This document shows, piece after piece, positions 15,290 through 16,595 of a stretch of 16,595 nt of DNA. The notes beneath the pieces were generated by a model. The model searched no databases, was not told the origin of the DNA, and was given only the letters and a program-made list of their open reading frames with translations. The DNA is taken from contig JALOSG010000028.1 in NCBI GenBank assembly GCA_025458665.1, positions 1 to 16,595 of the forward strand, written 5' to 3'. Numbering within the stretch: position 1 is the stretch's first letter; every line of letters starts with the position of its first letter. A program made the translations under genes and the position numbers. This DNA is from Serpentinimonas sp. (GTDB lineage Bacteria > Pseudomonadota > Gammaproteobacteria > Burkholderiales > Burkholderiaceae_C).

Positions 15290-15526
15290 ACGCGGGAGCC
15301 CAAACCACAGGCTGCAGTGTACCCATGCTGTACGCCATGAGAAACACCCTGGAGTATTTGTACTTGATACCCAGAAACCCTGATGCCATCCGCACCATCG
15401 GGTCGCACAATTCAGTGAGCGTTGCCTCAGAAGCGTACACATTACAGACAAGTTGGCAGGGAGGGACTGCACGGCAAGTGGGGTATTCGGCATGGGGCCG
15501 TCATCCCCTGGCCGCATAACTACACA

Positions 15527-15532
15527 GAGGAG
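15527..15532 (+). promoter_or_regulatory. Ribosome binding site of the MCP gene
   Basis: GAGGAG is followed by six bases (TCCCCT) and ATG at 15539, an optimal arrangement. This supports ATG 15539 over the second ATG three codons later, and implies the gene is efficiently translated up to its frameshift. Confidence 0.8.
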
Positions 15533-15538
15533 TCCCCT

Positions 15539-16595
15539 ATGCAACTCATGCAACTGAAGATTGGCGCCCGCCTGGCTGCGGGCTTTGGCGCTGTGCTGGT
15601 GCTGCTGGTCGCCGTCTCGGTGGTGGCGGTGCTGGCTTTGCAAGCCGCCCAGAAGCGTGAAGATGCGCTGGCCACGGTGGAGAGCATTTCCTCCACCATC
15701 GACGACTGGACGGCCAGTACGCGCCTTAACATCAACCGCGCCATTGCGGTGGCCAAGTCCAGGAACGACCCGGCGGTAGACGCGCACTTTGCGCCCCTCA
15801 TCAAGGAAACCACCGCCCACATCAACGAGTTGCAGAAGTCGCTGGAACAAAGCCTGCAGACCGAGAACGGCCGCGCGTTGTTTGCGGTGGTGGGAGACAC
15901 CCGCAAGGACTACGTGACCAAGCGTGGCACCTTCTTCAAGACGCTGGCCGATGGCAACCTGGGCGAGGCCGAGCAGCAGCTGGAGACCGTGGTGATGCCG
16001 GCCGCCGATGCCTACCTCAAGGCCATGAACGACTTGAGCGAGTACCAGAAAACGCGACTCGCCACCTACCGCGCTGAATCCGCCGCGGCGGCGCGAAAGG
16101 CCGTACTGATTTCGGTGGCCCTGGCGGTGGCCGGTGTCGTGCTGGGCATCTTGTTTGCGGTGCTCATCACCCGCTCCGTCACCGGTCCGGTACAGCAGGC
16201 GGTGGGCGTGGCACGCAAGATTGCCGAAGCAGGCGGTGGGCGTGGCACGCAAGATTGCCGAGGGCGACCTGACCAACCGCATAGACGCTACGGGCCGCGA
16301 CGAAATGGCCGACCTGCTGCGCGCCCTGCGCGATATGCAGGCGGCCTTGCAGACGATCGTGAGCAATGTGCGCCACGGTGCCGAGAACATCCAGGTGGCC
16401 AGCGCCGAAGTGGCCAGCGGCAACAACGACCTGAGTGCCCGCACCGAACAGTCTGCATCCAACCTGGAGGAGACGGCGGCGAGCATGGAAGAGATGTCGG
16501 GCGCCATACGGCAGTCGGCCGATTCGGCGCGTACCGCCAACCAGCTGGCCACCACCGCCGGAGAGAGCGCCGAGCAGGGCGGCCGCGTGGTGGCC
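15539..16595 (+). pseudogene. Methyl-accepting chemotaxis protein, frameshifted by a 34-bp duplication (3' end outside window)
   Basis: A Tar-like receptor. It starts MQLMQLKIGARLAAGFG with TM1 at about 9-32, then a periplasmic four-helix-bundle sensor domain (about 33-185), TM2 (about 187-209) and the HAMP start SVTGPVQQAVGVARKIAE. At residue about 219 a perfect 34-bp tandem duplication begins; since 34 is not a multiple of 3, the frame changes. The original frame then reads AGGGRGTQDCRGRPDQ..., unlike any MCP, though it meets no stop before the window end. The next frame (codons from 16260) resumes the expected protein: EGDLTNRIDATGRDEMADLL, then a cytoplasmic signalling domain with NNDLSARTEQSASNLEETAA and MEEMSGAIRQSA. 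As sequenced, the product would lack its CheA/CheW-binding tip. The sequence around the duplication is otherwise intact, so the lesion is recent, reversible, or an assembly error. Confidence 0.88.
16194..16261 (+). repeat. Perfect 34-bp tandem duplication inside the MCP HAMP region
   Basis: Copy 1 is 16194-16227 and copy 2 is 16228-16261; both begin AGCAGGCGGTGGGCGTGGCA and end GATTGCCGA with no mismatch. Removing either copy restores one continuous MCP frame through HAMP into the signalling domain. Confidence 0.95.

Noticed and set aside
15450..15470. Possible sigma-54 promoter (TTGGCAG...CTGCA) upstream of the MCP
   Set aside because: The GG and GC elements are 12 bases apart instead of the required 10.
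15325..15519. A 64-codon plus-strand frame in the gap before the MCP
   Set aside because: No ribosome site, no recognisable protein, and it lies where the MCP promoter should be.
15500..15520. Possible sigma-28 -10 element (GCCGCATAA) upstream of the MCP
   Set aside because: It has an extra base relative to GCCGATAA and no TAAA-like -35 at the right distance.

Overview
The window is GC-rich, densely packed bacterial chromosomal DNA. The gene content suggests a betaproteobacterium of the Comamonadaceae (Acidovorax-like): a close YghU homologue, an orphan NMT1/THI5-type periplasmic binding protein, long hybrid kinases, MCP receptors, and regular use of the ATA codon. The genus is an inference from style and cannot be proven from the sequence alone. 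No tRNA, rRNA, CRISPR, transposase or prophage gene is visible.

Layout. (1) 1-2558, plus strand: the C-terminal tail of a methyl-accepting chemotaxis protein (MCP), then a membrane-bound PAS-GGDEF-EAL protein. (2) 2563-4461, minus strand, convergent with the previous block: a three-gene run of an RlmI-type methyltransferase, a small two-TM membrane protein and a stand-alone GAF protein. (3) 4667-6240, plus strand, divergent from block 2: two glutathione S-transferase family genes (yghU and a second GST) that overlap by ATGA. The 205-bp divergent gap holds a 3 x 14-bp pyrimidine-rich repeat. (4) 6241-6461: an intergenic region with a GC hairpin and a possible sigma-70 promoter. (5) 6462-14952, plus strand: an apparent signalling operon of a secreted substrate-binding protein with no transporter partners, a 1044-aa membrane hybrid kinase (HAMP-HisKA-HATPase-pseudoREC-REC-Hpt) and a 1443-aa cytoplasmic hybrid kinase (GAF-5xPAS-HisKA-HATPase-REC-Hpt). 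(6) 14969-15277, minus strand: a 102-aa hypothetical gene with a GTG start and a strong Shine-Dalgarno. (7) 15278-15538: a 261-bp gap with no convincing gene or promoter. (8) 15539 to the end: a second MCP, interrupted by a perfect 34-bp tandem duplication that shifts the reading frame inside the HAMP domain.

How the genes may work together. Most of the window is signal perception and transduction: two MCPs, one c-di-GMP enzyme, two phosphorelay kinases, a binding protein and a GAF protein. The binding protein probably reports a periplasmic ligand to the kinase encoded 20 bp downstream. That kinase, together with the PAS-rich kinase, could feed phosphate to a response regulator outside the window, since no DNA-binding regulator is encoded here. 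The GST pair and the methyltransferase run look like housekeeping or stress functions that sit beside the sensory genes.

The points most worth checking are the frameshifting duplication in the MCP, the orphan binding protein/kinase pair, and the degenerate receiver carrying Glu at the phospho-acceptor position.
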